Shown one piece after another: positions 17,301 to 25,804 of a DNA stretch of 64,000 nt (position 1 is the stretch's first letter; every line of letters begins with the position of its first letter). Source of the stretch: Pedobacter kyonggii (GTDB taxonomy: Bacteria; Bacteroidota; Bacteroidia; Sphingobacteriales; Sphingobacteriaceae). The DNA is taken from NCBI RefSeq assembly GCF_004310665.1, contig NZ_SIXF01000003.1, forward strand, positions 284,326-348,325. Direction: 5' to 3'. The translations under genes were made by a program, and so were the position numbers. Below the pieces are notes generated by a model. That model had not been told where the DNA came from, made no database searches, and saw nothing but the letters and a program-made list of their open reading frames with translations.

Positions 17301-17829
17301 ATTGCCTCATGGTCATTCTGGGCTTAGTGTTCCTAAGGAACTCCTTCGGAGAAGAATCTTTTATCAGACCGCTCAGGTTTTAAAAAATAAGCCCGTTTTA
17401 AAAAACTGCAAACTGCAAACTGATTTGGGCGTTCCCCAAGCTGCGCAAGGGTCGAGCTTTTCAGGGCTGCGCTTCGCTCCGGTACCGATGAAGGATCGGT
17501 ACTAAACCCTTACAATCTCTAACGTGGATTTGTGGCGTATCATCAGACTTCCGATTTAGCCCTCGTTATAGCCCTTTGAAACTTTCGGAAGTCTTTGCTA
17601 ACTAAACCTGATAAAGCAGAAAGCCTGGAGCGAAGCATGAGTGAGGACTTGCAGCGATAGCAGGACTGGTGTAAGCGGTTAAAATGGAACCTTACCTTTC
17701 CAAAACTGATAAAGATCTATCGTTTTAATGTAACCTTAATTGGTTTTTTAAGACTTATAGGGGCTTTTTGACATTTCTCCCTAACATTTTTCCGATCGGC
17801 TTGTTAGTAAATAAACAAAATTATAGTCT
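17301..17829. other. Gene-free region with repeats
   Basis: No gene is supported. A short relic with AAGGAACTCCTTCGGAGAAG lies at about 17325-17365, and copy B of the 285-bp repeat at 17420-17705. The last ~120 bp is AT-rich upstream sequence of the GH15 gene without a clear TAnnTTTG box. Confidence 0.6.
17420..17705. repeat. ~285-bp interspersed repeat, copy B (inverted to 2426-2710)
   Basis: Aligns along its whole length with the reverse complement of 2426-2710. The GATCCTTCATCGGTACCGG block is identical and includes an internal ACCGAT/ATCGGT palindrome. The two copies lie about 15 kb apart in opposite orientation, so they could mediate inversion of the sulfur-glycogen segment between them. 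Confidence 0.75.
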
Positions 17830-19614
17830 ATGGCCGAACAGCACCTTTATCAAACAGGAATTATAGGAAATTGCGCTTTCATTGCACACGTAAATAAAAA
17901 CACTGATATATCTTGGCTTTGCTGGCCACGTTTCGATAGCCCTTTTGTATTTGGCAGTTTATTGGACGAGAAAAAAGGAGGGGAGTTTTCGATTTTACCA
18001 CAAGGTGAATTCACTTCTAACCAATATTACATCGAAAATACAAATGTTTTAAGGACAGAAATCACAGCTGAAGATGGAAAATACCGCATTACCGATTTTG
18101 CGCCACGTTTTCGCCTATACGATCGCTATTTTAAACCACTAATGTTGATCAGAAAGATCGAACCTTTGGAGGGTAATCCGCGCATTACCATTAAATGCGA
18201 GCCGGTATGCGATTATGGGAAAGGTAAAATGAAGTCGAGTAGGGGCAGTAATCATATTGATTATCTGGGGTGTGACGAAAATATCCGCTTAAGTACTAAT
18301 GTATCACTTGCTTATATTTTTGACGAAAAAGCATTTGTACTGAATGAGGCCAAATACCTCATTATGACTTATGGCCAAAATTTAGAGGCTCCGGTAGTAA
18401 GTACTGCAGAAAATTTTTTGCGCGAAACAATAGCCTATTGGCGATTATGGATCAAACATTCGTCAATCGCAGGTTTTTACCAACCTTTTGTAATTCGCTC
18501 GGCCTTGGTGCTGAAAATCCATCAGTATGAAGATACCGGTGCAATTATAGCGGCCAGCACTACTAGTTTACCAGAATCGCCTGGCAGTACCCGAAACTGG
18601 GATTATAGATATTGCTGGTTAAGAGATTCGCACTATGTATTAACTTCACTTAACCATATCGGCCATTTTGAAGAAATGGAGAAGTATTTTAATTACCTTT
18701 CTGATATTTCGCATGCTGAGGATACACGCTATCAACCCTTGTATGGCATTGCAGGAGAAAGGGAAATTACCGAGCATACATTAAGTCATCTGGAAGGTTA
18801 TAAAGGCGAGCAACCCATTAGAATAGGAAACCAGGCATATGAACACATTCAGAATGATATTTACGGTCAGGTTTTAATTTCGATGTTACCACTTTATACC
18901 GATCACCGTTTTGTTTTTTCCGAACGTAGCGATTCGGTCAGGTGGATTGAAAGTGTGCTTTCTAAAATTGAACGGACAATTGATGAAAAGGATGCCGGAA
19001 TTTGGGAATTCAGGAACATTGCCAATGTACATTGTTATAGTAACTTATTTCAATGGGCAGGAGCACAGGCTGCTTTAAAAATGGCTAAAACTATTGGTAA
19101 CGAGGATTTCGAGAAGCGTGCGGAGATTTTAATCGATAAGGCTGCGGCACACATAGAAGCTTGCTACGATCCGGAAAGAAAAGTGTATACCAACGCTGTA
19201 GGAAGCACTCATTTAGATGCCAGCACTTTACAGTTGATCATGATGAATTATTTGGATCCGGCTTCAGATCGGGCGAAAGATCATTTAATCGCTTTAGAAA
19301 AGGAGTTGAAAACGGAAGATGGTTTGTTTTACCGTTACTTACATGCTGACGATTTCGGTAAACCAAAAACAACATTTTTAATCTGTGCCTTTTGGTATGT
19401 GGAAGCTTTGGCCTGTGTTGGCCGGACTGATGAAGCGATTAAAGAATTCGAAAATATTATTAAATATTGTAATCATCTTCTTTTGTTCAGTGAGGATGTT
19501 GATGCTAAAACAGGTAGCCAATGGGGTAATTTCCCTCAGGCGTATAGTCACGTAGGTTTAATGAATGCGGCTTATCGCATTGCAATTAAATTGGATAGGC
19601 CGATATTTTTATGA
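17830..19614 (+). CDS. Glycoside hydrolase family 15 protein (glucoamylase/trehalase type)
   Basis: A 594-residue protein with the N-terminal beta-sandwich (GIIGNCAFIAHVNKNTDISW) and the (alpha/alpha)6 barrel of GH15. The segments NWDYRYCWLRDSHYVLTSL (about 256-274) and GSQWGNFPQAYSHVGL near the C-terminus are the usual family landmarks, the former part of the active site. GH15 enzymes release glucose from alpha-glucans or, in a subgroup of similar length, cleave trehalose. The neighbours support either glycogen breakdown (glgAC) or trehalose turnover (OtsAB, convergent). There is no signal peptide, so it acts in the cytoplasm. Confidence 0.88.
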   Translation: MAEQHLYQTGIIGNCAFIAHVNKNTDISWLCWPRFDSPFVFGSLLDEKKGGEFSILPQGEFTSNQYYIENTNVLRTEITAEDGKYRITDFAPRFRLYDRYFKPLMLIRKIEPLEGNPRITIKCEPVCDYGKGKMKSSRGSNHIDYLGCDENIRLSTNVSLAYIFDEKAFVLNEAKYLIMTYGQNLEAPVVSTAENFLRETIAYWRLWIKHSSIAGFYQPFVIRSALVLKIHQYEDTGAIIAASTTSLPESPGSTRNWDYRYCWLRDSHYVLTSLNHIGHFEEMEKYFNYLSDISHAEDTRYQPLYGIAGEREITEHTLSHLEGYKGEQPIRIGNQAYEHIQNDIYGQVLISMLPLYTDHRFVFSERSDSVRWIESVLSKIERTIDEKDAGIWEFRNIANVHCYSNLFQWAGAQAALKMAKTIGNEDFEKRAEILIDKAAAHIEACYDPERKVYTNAVGSTHLDASTLQLIMMNYLDPASDRAKDHLIALEKELKTEDGLFYRYLHADDFGKPKTTFLICAFWYVEALACVGRTDEAIKEFENIIKYCNHLLLFSEDVDAKTGSQWGNFPQAYSHVGLMNAAYRIAIKLDRPIFL

Positions 19615-19675
19615 TAAAGTGGATTGCAAATCCACAGTTCAAGAGTCGGGATTGCAAATCCCGACTAACTTAAAA

Positions 19676-19755
19676 AGCTTTGACAACTTTTATGTAAACA
19701 CTGCATGTTAAAGTTGTCAAAGCTATTATAAAAGGTCTGTGTAGACACAGACCTT
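19676..19755. terminator. Two perfect hairpins downstream of the GH15 gene
   Basis: AGCTTTGACAACTTT (19676-19690) and AAAGTTGTCAAAGCT (19710-19724) form a perfect 15-bp stem. It is followed by AAGGTCTGTGT (19732-19742) and ACACAGACCTT (19745-19755), a perfect 11-bp stem with a 2-base gap. They lie between convergent genes. Without a strong T run they may be repeat palindromes rather than classical terminators. Confidence 0.5.
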
Positions 19756-19780
19756 GGCATTAATTTTATAATAGGAAAGT

Positions 19781-19875
19781 CGTCATTGCGAAGTATGAAG
19801 CAATCTTAATGCGCACGCTGGTAGCGATCGTTGTAAGATTGCTTCGTCGGCTGGAAAAGCCTTCTCGCAATGACG
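19781..19875. repeat. 95-bp palindromic (REP-like) element
   Basis: Terminal inverted repeats CGTCATTGCGA (19781-19791) and TCGCAATGACG (19865-19875) enclose a second perfect inverted pair, GAAGCAATCTTA and TAAGATTGCTTC. It uses the same end words as the element at 8230-8354, with a different centre. Confidence 0.75.
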
Positions 19876-19903
19876 ATTCATTTAGTGAAAATGGTGGTTG
19901 GTA

Positions 19904-22114
19904 TTAACTCCGGCCTACAAACGCCTCTTTTACTAAGCTCCAAAGCAGTTTTCGCACTTCATTAAAATCATTTAGGTAATATTTTGCTTCCGAAATGTTG
20001 TTGCCAACTTTAATGGTAAAAGCGTCATCTGGTAGCGCCCTGAAAATATCTTCATCGGTATGGTCATCGCCAAGGGCCAAAATAAAATCAGGGTTTTTAT
20101 CGTACAACCAGTTTAGGGCAGCCTTGCCTTTGTTAACCTCCATATTTTTAAACTCAATTACCTTATTGCCCGGCATGAGTTGCAGGCCTTTATCTGCAGC
20201 TAAAATTTTCATGTGGCTGATAATTTCATTGGCCCTTAATTCGCCAAGTCCTTCTTCTGCTTTCCGGTAATGCCAAACCAATGAGTAACTTTTTTCTTCA
20301 ATAAACGATCCCGGAGTACGGTCTGTATAAGTTTCCAATAACGTTTTTATTTCTTGTTTCCACTGGTCAGTTAAAAGTGGCAGGCTGTTCCATTTATCTT
20401 CGAACGATTTTTGCCAGGCGCCATGTTCCGCAATTAGATCTACCTTTAAGTGTCCAAACCACTTTTCGAGGGTTTCATTTCGTCTGCCACTAATAATTAC
20501 AACTTTATTTGCCTTATCAAGTGTTAGGTTCTCAATCAAATCGTACAATTCGGCATCTGGCGAAGCGTCGTCAATATTTCCGGTAAAATCTACAAGGGTA
20601 CCATCATAATCTAAAAATAGTACACGATCTTGCGTTTGCGCATATTTAGTTACGATCACTTCATTAATAGCATTTACTGCATGTTTTGTTAATAACGATT
20701 TTTGAGAATCTTTCACTTCGTTTAATCTTAAAATAAAATTGTTAACCCAATGTTTAACATTGAATTTTTGTACAATTGCACGCATGGCTTTCATACGCAT
20801 TTGTTGTTCTGACGGCGACATTTTAAGCGCCGTTACAATCGCCTCCATAATATCACCAATGTTATTAGGATTTACGATTATGGCATCAGTTAATTCTTTG
20901 GAAGCTCCCGCCATTTCACTTAAAATCAATACACCATCATTATTGTTCCTGCTGGCCACATATTCTTTACTTACCAGATTCATTCCATCGCGCATAGGCG
21001 TAACCAAACAGATATCTGCTGTGGAGTAAAGGGCTGATAGTACTTCAATAGAGAATGAGCGATAAAAATAATTAACCGGAATCCAGTTCATTGAACGGTA
21101 CCTCGCATTTAAATTTCCAACAAACTGATCAATCTGGTCTCTTAACTCACTATATTGTGGTACCGTATCGCGGGAAGGAACTACGATCATAAAAAGCTCA
21201 ATTTTGCCAATGTATTCTGGGTGGAGCTGAAGCAATAGTTCCAAAGCCTTTAATCTTTCTAATATGCCCTTGCTGTAATCGAGCCGATCGATGGACAAGA
21301 TTACTTTCATATCTTCTTTACCTGTCCGGAAATAATCGATCTCTTGTTGCACTCGCTCAGTTGCCGTTAAATCTGAAAATTTATCGAAATCAATCCCCAT
21401 TGGAAAAGCTTCCACAACAATTTGCCTTTCGTTACTACTGAGTATGTTTGATGACGAGTTTACAGGGAGCAAACGTGTTGTCGTGCTAATAAAATGGCGA
21501 ACATCATCATAGGTATGGAAACCGATTAAATCGGCACCAATTAAGCCGTTCAATAATTCTTCGCGCCAAGGGATCAAACGGAATATTTCGTATGATGGAA
21601 AAGGAATATGTTGGAAAAAACCAATCGTAGCATTTGGGAGTTTTTCCCTTAAAATGCCTGGAAGAAGGAGTAACTGGTAATCTTGAATCCAGATTTTATC
21701 TCTTCTGTTAAGTACCTGCATGGCACTTTTTGCGAATTTCTCATTAACCGATCGGTAGCAGTCCCAATAACTCTGTTCGTAATGTGCATATGTAACGAGG
21801 TAATGAAATACGGGCCATAATACTTCGTTTGAAAAGCCTTCGTAATATAAATTGATTTCGTTTTGCGTAAGGTAAACTGGATATAGGTTTAATGCGGCAA
21901 GTTTTTGAGTAACTTCTTCCTTACGTTCTTCCGGTACTTCTATGCCGGGCCAGCCGATCCAAATGGAATTACCTGATTTATAAACGTCTCCTAATCCTGT
22001 GGCAAGGCCCCCCTCACTTGGAATAAGTGTGTATTCATTGTTCTCTTCGATGATTTTAACGGGTAGTCTGTTCGATATTATAACTGTCTTCATGCTTGTA
22101 TTTGATGTATCCAC
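19904..22114 (-). CDS. otsAB: Bifunctional trehalose-6-phosphate synthase/phosphatase
   Basis: A 736-residue fusion. Residues about 8-470 form the GT20 trehalose-6-phosphate synthase domain, with GGLATGLG near the N-terminus, WIQDYQLLLLP, the IDRLDYSKGI block and the MRDGMNLVSKEYVA donor-site motif. From about 495 to the end follows a HAD-type trehalose-6-phosphate phosphatase with DYDGTL (about 501-506) and GDDHTDEDIF. The protein can thus make trehalose from UDP- or ADP-glucose and glucose-6-phosphate in one polypeptide. The enzyme supports osmotic or desiccation tolerance and sits tail-to-tail with the GH15 gene. Confidence 0.93.
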   Translation of the reverse strand: MDTSNTSMKTVIISNRLPVKIIEENNEYTLIPSEGGLATGLGDVYKSGNSIWIGWPGIEVPEERKEEVTQKLAALNLYPVYLTQNEINLYYEGFSNEVLWPVFHYLVTYAHYEQSYWDCYRSVNEKFAKSAMQVLNRRDKIWIQDYQLLLLPGILREKLPNATIGFFQHIPFPSYEIFRLIPWREELLNGLIGADLIGFHTYDDVRHFISTTTRLLPVNSSSNILSSNERQIVVEAFPMGIDFDKFSDLTATERVQQEIDYFRTGKEDMKVILSIDRLDYSKGILERLKALELLLQLHPEYIGKIELFMIVVPSRDTVPQYSELRDQIDQFVGNLNARYRSMNWIPVNYFYRSFSIEVLSALYSTADICLVTPMRDGMNLVSKEYVASRNNNDGVLILSEMAGASKELTDAIIVNPNNIGDIMEAIVTALKMSPSEQQMRMKAMRAIVQKFNVKHWVNNFILRLNEVKDSQKSLLTKHAVNAINEVIVTKYAQTQDRVLFLDYDGTLVDFTGNIDDASPDAELYDLIENLTLDKANKVVIISGRRNETLEKWFGHLKVDLIAEHGAWQKSFEDKWNSLPLLTDQWKQEIKTLLETYTDRTPGSFIEEKSYSLVWHYRKAEEGLGELRANEIISHMKILAADKGLQLMPGNKVIEFKNMEVNKGKAALNWLYDKNPDFILALGDDHTDEDIFRALPDDAFTIKVGNNISEAKYYLNDFNEVRKLLWSLVKEAFVGRS

Positions 22115-22177
22115 ATCAATAAAAGCATATCAAACTCGTTTTGTTTGATTTTTTAGGTCAAAAAAACATTCAAATGA

Positions 22178-23533
22178 TTAAATGTAATTAAATACGAGAG
22201 AAAAAGTAGTGCCATTATCTGGCATTGAAACAACTTCTATGCTGCCTCTATGCATTTTCATAATGTTGCGGCTAATGGTTAATCCTATTCCTGATCCATT
22301 TTTCCTGGTGGTGTAAAATGGAACAAAAATCTTTTCGAGGTCGCTGGCATCGATGCCTTTTCCGTTATCGGTAACATCAATATATAGCTTGGTGTTTTCT
22401 AAGCGGTAATTTACGTTGATATGCGGGTGTTCTCTGTTCTCTACAGCGTAAATACTATTGGTAATGAGGTTGATAAGCACTTGTTCAACTAGTTTTAGGT
22501 CGAGCTGAACGGTGATTTTTGAAGAGGTTTGTTCTACATCCAGTACCACATTTCTAACTTTGGCAAATGGCTGCATCAATACCTTAATGTGTTTCAATAT
22601 TTCACCAATGGTATGCGATTCGAGGTTTGGTGTTGGCAGCTCGGCAATTAAGCGATAATCCTTTACAAAATCTAATAAACCAGAAGATCTTCTTTGTATA
22701 GTTTGCAGAGCCGTTTTCAGATCGTCCATTTCATCTTCTGTAAGGTTCTTTTTATCGGTTACCATCCGGTTGATTGTATCCGATAATGAACTTATGGGGG
22801 TAATTGAGTTTAAGATCTCGTGTGAAATTACACCAATTAATCTATTCCATGCTTCCGTTTCTTTTTGCTCAATCTCATCTTTAATGTTTTGGAAGCTGAT
22901 AATGGTATAATTGTTTCCGTAGAGGTTTAATGGAATAACTTCGGTAGATAATTGAATCAGTTTATCCTGGATCTTCAATTCCAGAAACCTTTTTCCACCA
23001 GCTAAAATCTGCTCTATTTCTGTTGCAAAGGTAGGGAGGTGTTGCTTTACCCTGTGCCAATACTTATACGCTGGAATGCCTAAAAGATTTGAAGCGGCCT
23101 GATTAAAAAATGCAACCTCTTCGTTCTCTTCCTGATTGGTATTATTTACCACGATTACACCAACAGGAACCTGCTCCAAAATGGTTTTGATCAACTGAAA
23201 CATCGCTTCCTGTTCCAATCTGATCTGTTTATGGACCTGTAAAATATCGCTGAAGGACTCGTATAATTCAGGGAAACTGCCTTTAGTTACTTTATTTTTA
23301 AAGTTTAGGGTATGATCTCTCGTTTTAACGGCTAAAATGAAACGGTTGATATCTGATCGGATCTGATTGATATAGTAATAAAGGGAAATAATCGTACCCA
23401 GTAAAATTAAAGCTACGCCAATGATGGTAAACCAAAGCTGGGTATTTTTAATCAGGTAAAATAGGAGATAGCCCAACAGATTGATAATCAGCAGGCGAAA
23501 TATTAAACGGAAAGTAAAACGTTGATAAAACAT
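22178..23533 (-). CDS. NtrB-like sensor histidine kinase
   Basis: A 451-residue membrane histidine kinase. Two hydrophobic segments near residues 10-55 with almost no periplasmic loop are followed by a HAMP/PAS-like region (about 110-220). The H-box VISHEILNS carries the phosphorylated H238, and the ATPase motifs are NLITNSIYAV (N), DNGKGI (G1) and GSGIGLTI (G2). The short extracytoplasmic part suggests that it senses a membrane or cytoplasmic signal. It follows the response regulator gene after 67 bp of hairpin-forming spacer, so the two form a two-component system. The likely target is the transporter locus on the other side (sigma-54 promoters at 25757 and 37949). Confidence 0.93.
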   Translation of the reverse strand: MFYQRFTFRLIFRLLIINLLGYLLFYLIKNTQLWFTIIGVALILLGTIISLYYYINQIRSDINRFILAVKTRDHTLNFKNKVTKGSFPELYESFSDILQVHKQIRLEQEAMFQLIKTILEQVPVGVIVVNNTNQEENEEVAFFNQAASNLLGIPAYKYWHRVKQHLPTFATEIEQILAGGKRFLELKIQDKLIQLSTEVIPLNLYGNNYTIISFQNIKDEIEQKETEAWNRLIGVISHEILNSITPISSLSDTINRMVTDKKNLTEDEMDDLKTALQTIQRRSSGLLDFVKDYRLIAELPTPNLESHTIGEILKHIKVLMQPFAKVRNVVLDVEQTSSKITVQLDLKLVEQVLINLITNSIYAVENREHPHINVNYRLENTKLYIDVTDNGKGIDASDLEKIFVPFYTTRKNGSGIGLTISRNIMKMHRGSIEVVSMPDNGTTFSLVFNYI

Positions 23534-23600
23534 GTTTTTAAAGCTGAAAGCTTAAAGGCGAAAGACTAAAGCTTTAAGCTCTGGTCTTTCAGCTTTCAGC
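23534..23600. repeat. Low-complexity hairpin spacer (CTTTAAGC/CTTTCAGC family)
   Basis: AAGCTGAAAGCTTAAAGG near the left end is mirrored by CTTTCAGCTTTCAGCTTAG at the right end, giving a long imperfect dyad between the two genes of the two-component system. The same kind of spacer occurs at 54320-54350 and 59333-59380. Confidence 0.5.
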
Positions 23601-24971
23601 TTAGATTCCAAATTTCTCGATTCTTCTATACAGCGCAGCTCTGGTTAAACCGAGTTCTGCTGCGGCTTTTGATATATTTCCTTTGTGCTTATCAATTGCT
23701 TTCTGCACCATCATTTTTTCCATATCCTCAAGAGCCATTTCATCTGGTATGGCGTTGTTCTGTGCATAGCGCTGCGGACTTAACTGCAAGTCTTCTTCTG
23801 CAATATCAGCCCCATCGCTCATAATAACGGCTCTTTCTAAAACGTGCTGTAATTCGCGTACATTTCCCGGCCATTTATACTGTAAAAGTGCTTCTTGGGC
23901 CTTATTACTCAGTTTTCGTATGTCTTTATGGTATTTTGAGCTAAAAACCTGCATAAAATGATTGGCCAAGAGTAGAATATCTGTTCCACGTTTACGTAAG
24001 GCTGGTAATAAAAGCTCAACGGTATTAATGCGGAACAATAAATCCTGCCTAAATGTATTTTTAGATACCATTTCATTCAAGGGCATATTGGTGGCCGTTA
24101 TTAAGCGAACATTCACCTTACGTTCTTTACTTTCACCTAAACGGGTAACTGTACGGTTTTGCAAAACGCTTAAGAGTTTAGCCTGAAGTGGTAATGTTAA
24201 ATTTCCAATCTCGTCTAAAAAGATCGTTCCTCCATCGGCCAGTTCAAAGCGACCGGGTTTATCTTCTTTGGCATCGGTAAAAGCACCTTTAGCGTAGCCG
24301 AATAATTCGCTTTCAAATAAATTTTCGTTTAAGGAGCCTAAATCAACATGCATAAACACCTGATTTTTCCTTTGCGAATTGCCATGGATTTCATAAGCAA
24401 AAACTTGTTTTCCCGTTCCGTTTTCGCCCAGAATAAGCACATTGGCATCAGTAGGGGCTACTTTTAAGAGCGTATTCTGTAATTGTTTTATTTCATCTGC
24501 CTGCCCAACAATATTCTCGAAACCACGGGTAAGGTCTTTTTGGAGTGATGAGTGTATTTTTTCTAGTTTCTTTACCTTTTTGGTCGATTCGCGAAGTTTA
24601 GATGCCGAAGAAATGGTGGCAAACAGCTTCTCATTTTCCCAGGGCTTTAGAATAAAATCGGTAGCTCCTTTTTTAATCGCTTTTACTGCCAGTTCAACAT
24701 TGCCAAAAGCAGTCATTAATATGACTACATAATCTTTATCAATCGATAAAATATGTTCTAGCCAATAAAGACCTTCGCGGCCATCACTAGCCCCCTTTTG
24801 GTAGTTCATATCCAGCAAGATGATATCAATTTCATTTTTGCTCAATAAAACATTGATCTCTTTAGGCGATTTACATGTAATTACCTGCTTTACCTGCTGC
24901 TTTAAAAACAAACGGGCACTAAGCAGGATATCGTCGTCATCATCGATAATTAAAACTGTGGCTTCAAGCAT
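23601..24971 (-). CDS. Sigma-54-dependent response regulator (NtrC family)
   Basis: A 456-residue activator: receiver domain (about 1-125, phospho-acceptor D54 in IILLDMNY), AAA+ domain (about 148-375) and a C-terminal Fis-type helix-turn-helix (ISKAAAELGLTRAALYRRI). Walker A is GENGTGKQ and Walker B is GGTIFLDEIG. The sigma-54 contact loop reads GAFTDA (about 228-233) instead of the usual GAFTGA. It should open promoters of the GG-N10-GC type after phosphorylation by the kinase encoded downstream. Candidate DNA sites are the TGTCCG-N4-CGGACA-like pairs at 25657-25693 and 37852-37888. Confidence 0.94.
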   Translation of the reverse strand: MLEATVLIIDDDDDILLSARLFLKQQVKQVITCKSPKEINVLLSKNEIDIILLDMNYQKGASDGREGLYWLEHILSIDKDYVVILMTAFGNVELAVKAIKKGATDFILKPWENEKLFATISSASKLRESTKKVKKLEKIHSSLQKDLTRGFENIVGQADEIKQLQNTLLKVAPTDANVLILGENGTGKQVFAYEIHGNSQRKNQVFMHVDLGSLNENLFESELFGYAKGAFTDAKEDKPGRFELADGGTIFLDEIGNLTLPLQAKLLSVLQNRTVTRLGESKERKVNVRLITATNMPLNEMVSKNTFRQDLLFRINTVELLLPALRKRGTDILLLANHFMQVFSSKYHKDIRKLSNKAQEALLQYKWPGNVRELQHVLERAVIMSDGADIAEEDLQLSPQRYAQNNAIPDEMALEDMEKMMVQKAIDKHKGNISKAAAELGLTRAALYRRIEKFGI

Positions 24972-25015
24972 AACCTCTCCCTATTAATTTAGTATATATT
25001 TATTCTTTTTTGCTG

Positions 25016-25037
25016 TCCCTCTCCTTCAAGAGAGGGA
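25016..25037. repeat. CCCTCTC hairpin, left flank of DUF559 gene
   Basis: TCCCTCTC (25016-25023) and GAGAGGGA (25030-25037) form a perfect 8-bp stem. It resembles the hairpin at 25606-25627 on the other side of the DUF559 gene. An imperfect third one (CCTCTCT...AGAAAGG) lies at about 25097-25121 beside the 3' end of that gene. Confidence 0.6.
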
Positions 25038-25106
25038 TTTGTGGTAAAGTGGTTTGAACCTAATGTTCTTGTATGGTGTAATTTTTTGGTGCCTGCCTCT
25101 CTATCC

Positions 25107-25484
25107 TCAGGGAGAAAGGTATCCTTTAATAACATTTATAACCTCATTCGGATTATTATTTACATCCTCATTCGTAAATCGAATTATCGTTATTCCAATC
25201 TCCTTAAGTTCATCAGTACGGTTTTGATCATATTCTTGATTTTCGTGATGATTATGTATTCCTCCATCAATTTCAATAATTAATTTAGCCTCGTGGCAGT
25301 AAAAATCTGCAATAAACTGATGTACTGGATGCTGCCTCCTAAATTTAAAATTGAGGATTTTTCTATTCCTCAAACATTGCCACATGATTTCTTCAGCCTC
25401 CGTTTGATTTTTCCGCAATGCTTTCGAAAACTCAAACAGCTTCAAATTGACACCATGAAATAACTTATCCTTATACTCCTCCAT
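25107..25484 (-). CDS. DUF559 endonuclease-like protein
   Basis: A 125-residue protein of the DUF559 family, which belongs to the PD-(D/E)XK/Vsr-like nuclease fold. The family core is complete: LRKNQTEAEEIMWQCLRNR, then FKFRRQHPVHQFIADFYC, then LIIEIDGGIHNH with the acidic metal-binding residues, then RTDELKEIGITIIRFTNEDV. The biological role of these proteins is unknown; they are patchily distributed. It is flanked on both sides by C/T-rich hairpins, which recalls nucleases that travel with their own palindromes. It is oriented against the transporter operon and not obviously part of it. Confidence 0.85.
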   Translation of the reverse strand: MEEYKDKLFHGVNLKLFEFSKALRKNQTEAEEIMWQCLRNRKILNFKFRRQHPVHQFIADFYCHEAKLIIEIDGGIHNHHENQEYDQNRTDELKEIGITIIRFTNEDVNNNPNEVINVIKGYLSP

Positions 25485-25605
25485 ATCTAATAGACCTATG
25501 TCAAGTTAATTAAATATAATGGTTTTGTTTTTTATGATATGAATTCTCTTTAAAAAGAGGCCTTTTTGACCATCTCTTTTCTGCACGCTGCTGTCTACTC
25601 CCTGC

Positions 25606-25627
25606 CCCCTCTCCACATGGAGAGGGG
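25606..25627. repeat. CCCCTCTCCA hairpin, right flank of DUF559 gene
   Basis: CCCCTCTCCA (25606-25615) and TGGAGAGGGG (25618-25627) form a perfect 10-bp palindrome with a 2-base centre, about 120 bp upstream of the DUF559 start. Related to 25016-25037. Confidence 0.65.
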
Positions 25628-25656
25628 ATGAAGGGGTGAGGCAAAAATACCAAAAC

Positions 25657-25693
25657 TGTCCGCTCCCGCACATCAACTGTCCGATAATGAACA
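25657..25693 (+). promoter_or_regulatory. Tandem enhancer-like sites upstream of the transporter operon
   Basis: Two 16-bp imperfect palindromes lie in the same helical phase, 21 bp apart: TGTCCG-CTCC-CGCACA (25657-25672) and TGTCCG-ATAA-TGAACA (25678-25693). The second begins 80 bp before the -24 GG of the sigma-54-like promoter. An equivalent pair stands before the second promoter, so these are good candidates for the binding sites of the adjacent NtrC-type regulator. Confidence 0.7.
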
Positions 25694-25753
25694 TATAAAA
25701 AATAAGATAACTATTAATTTGTTGATTATTAGTGTTTTAAATATATTTTATGC

Positions 25754-25773
25754 TTTTGGCACAAGCTTGGTTA
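25754..25773 (+). promoter_or_regulatory. Sigma-54-type promoter of the transporter operon
   Basis: TTTTGGCACAAGCTTGGTT contains the -24 TTGGCAC (GG at 25758-25759) and, after the required 10 bases, GT at 25770-25771 where the -12 consensus is GC. It is about 35 bp before the adaptor start. It parallels the better match at 37949-37967. Confidence 0.65.
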
Positions 25774-25804
25774 TTAGTGAATCCAAACAGTACAACCGAA
25801 CACA

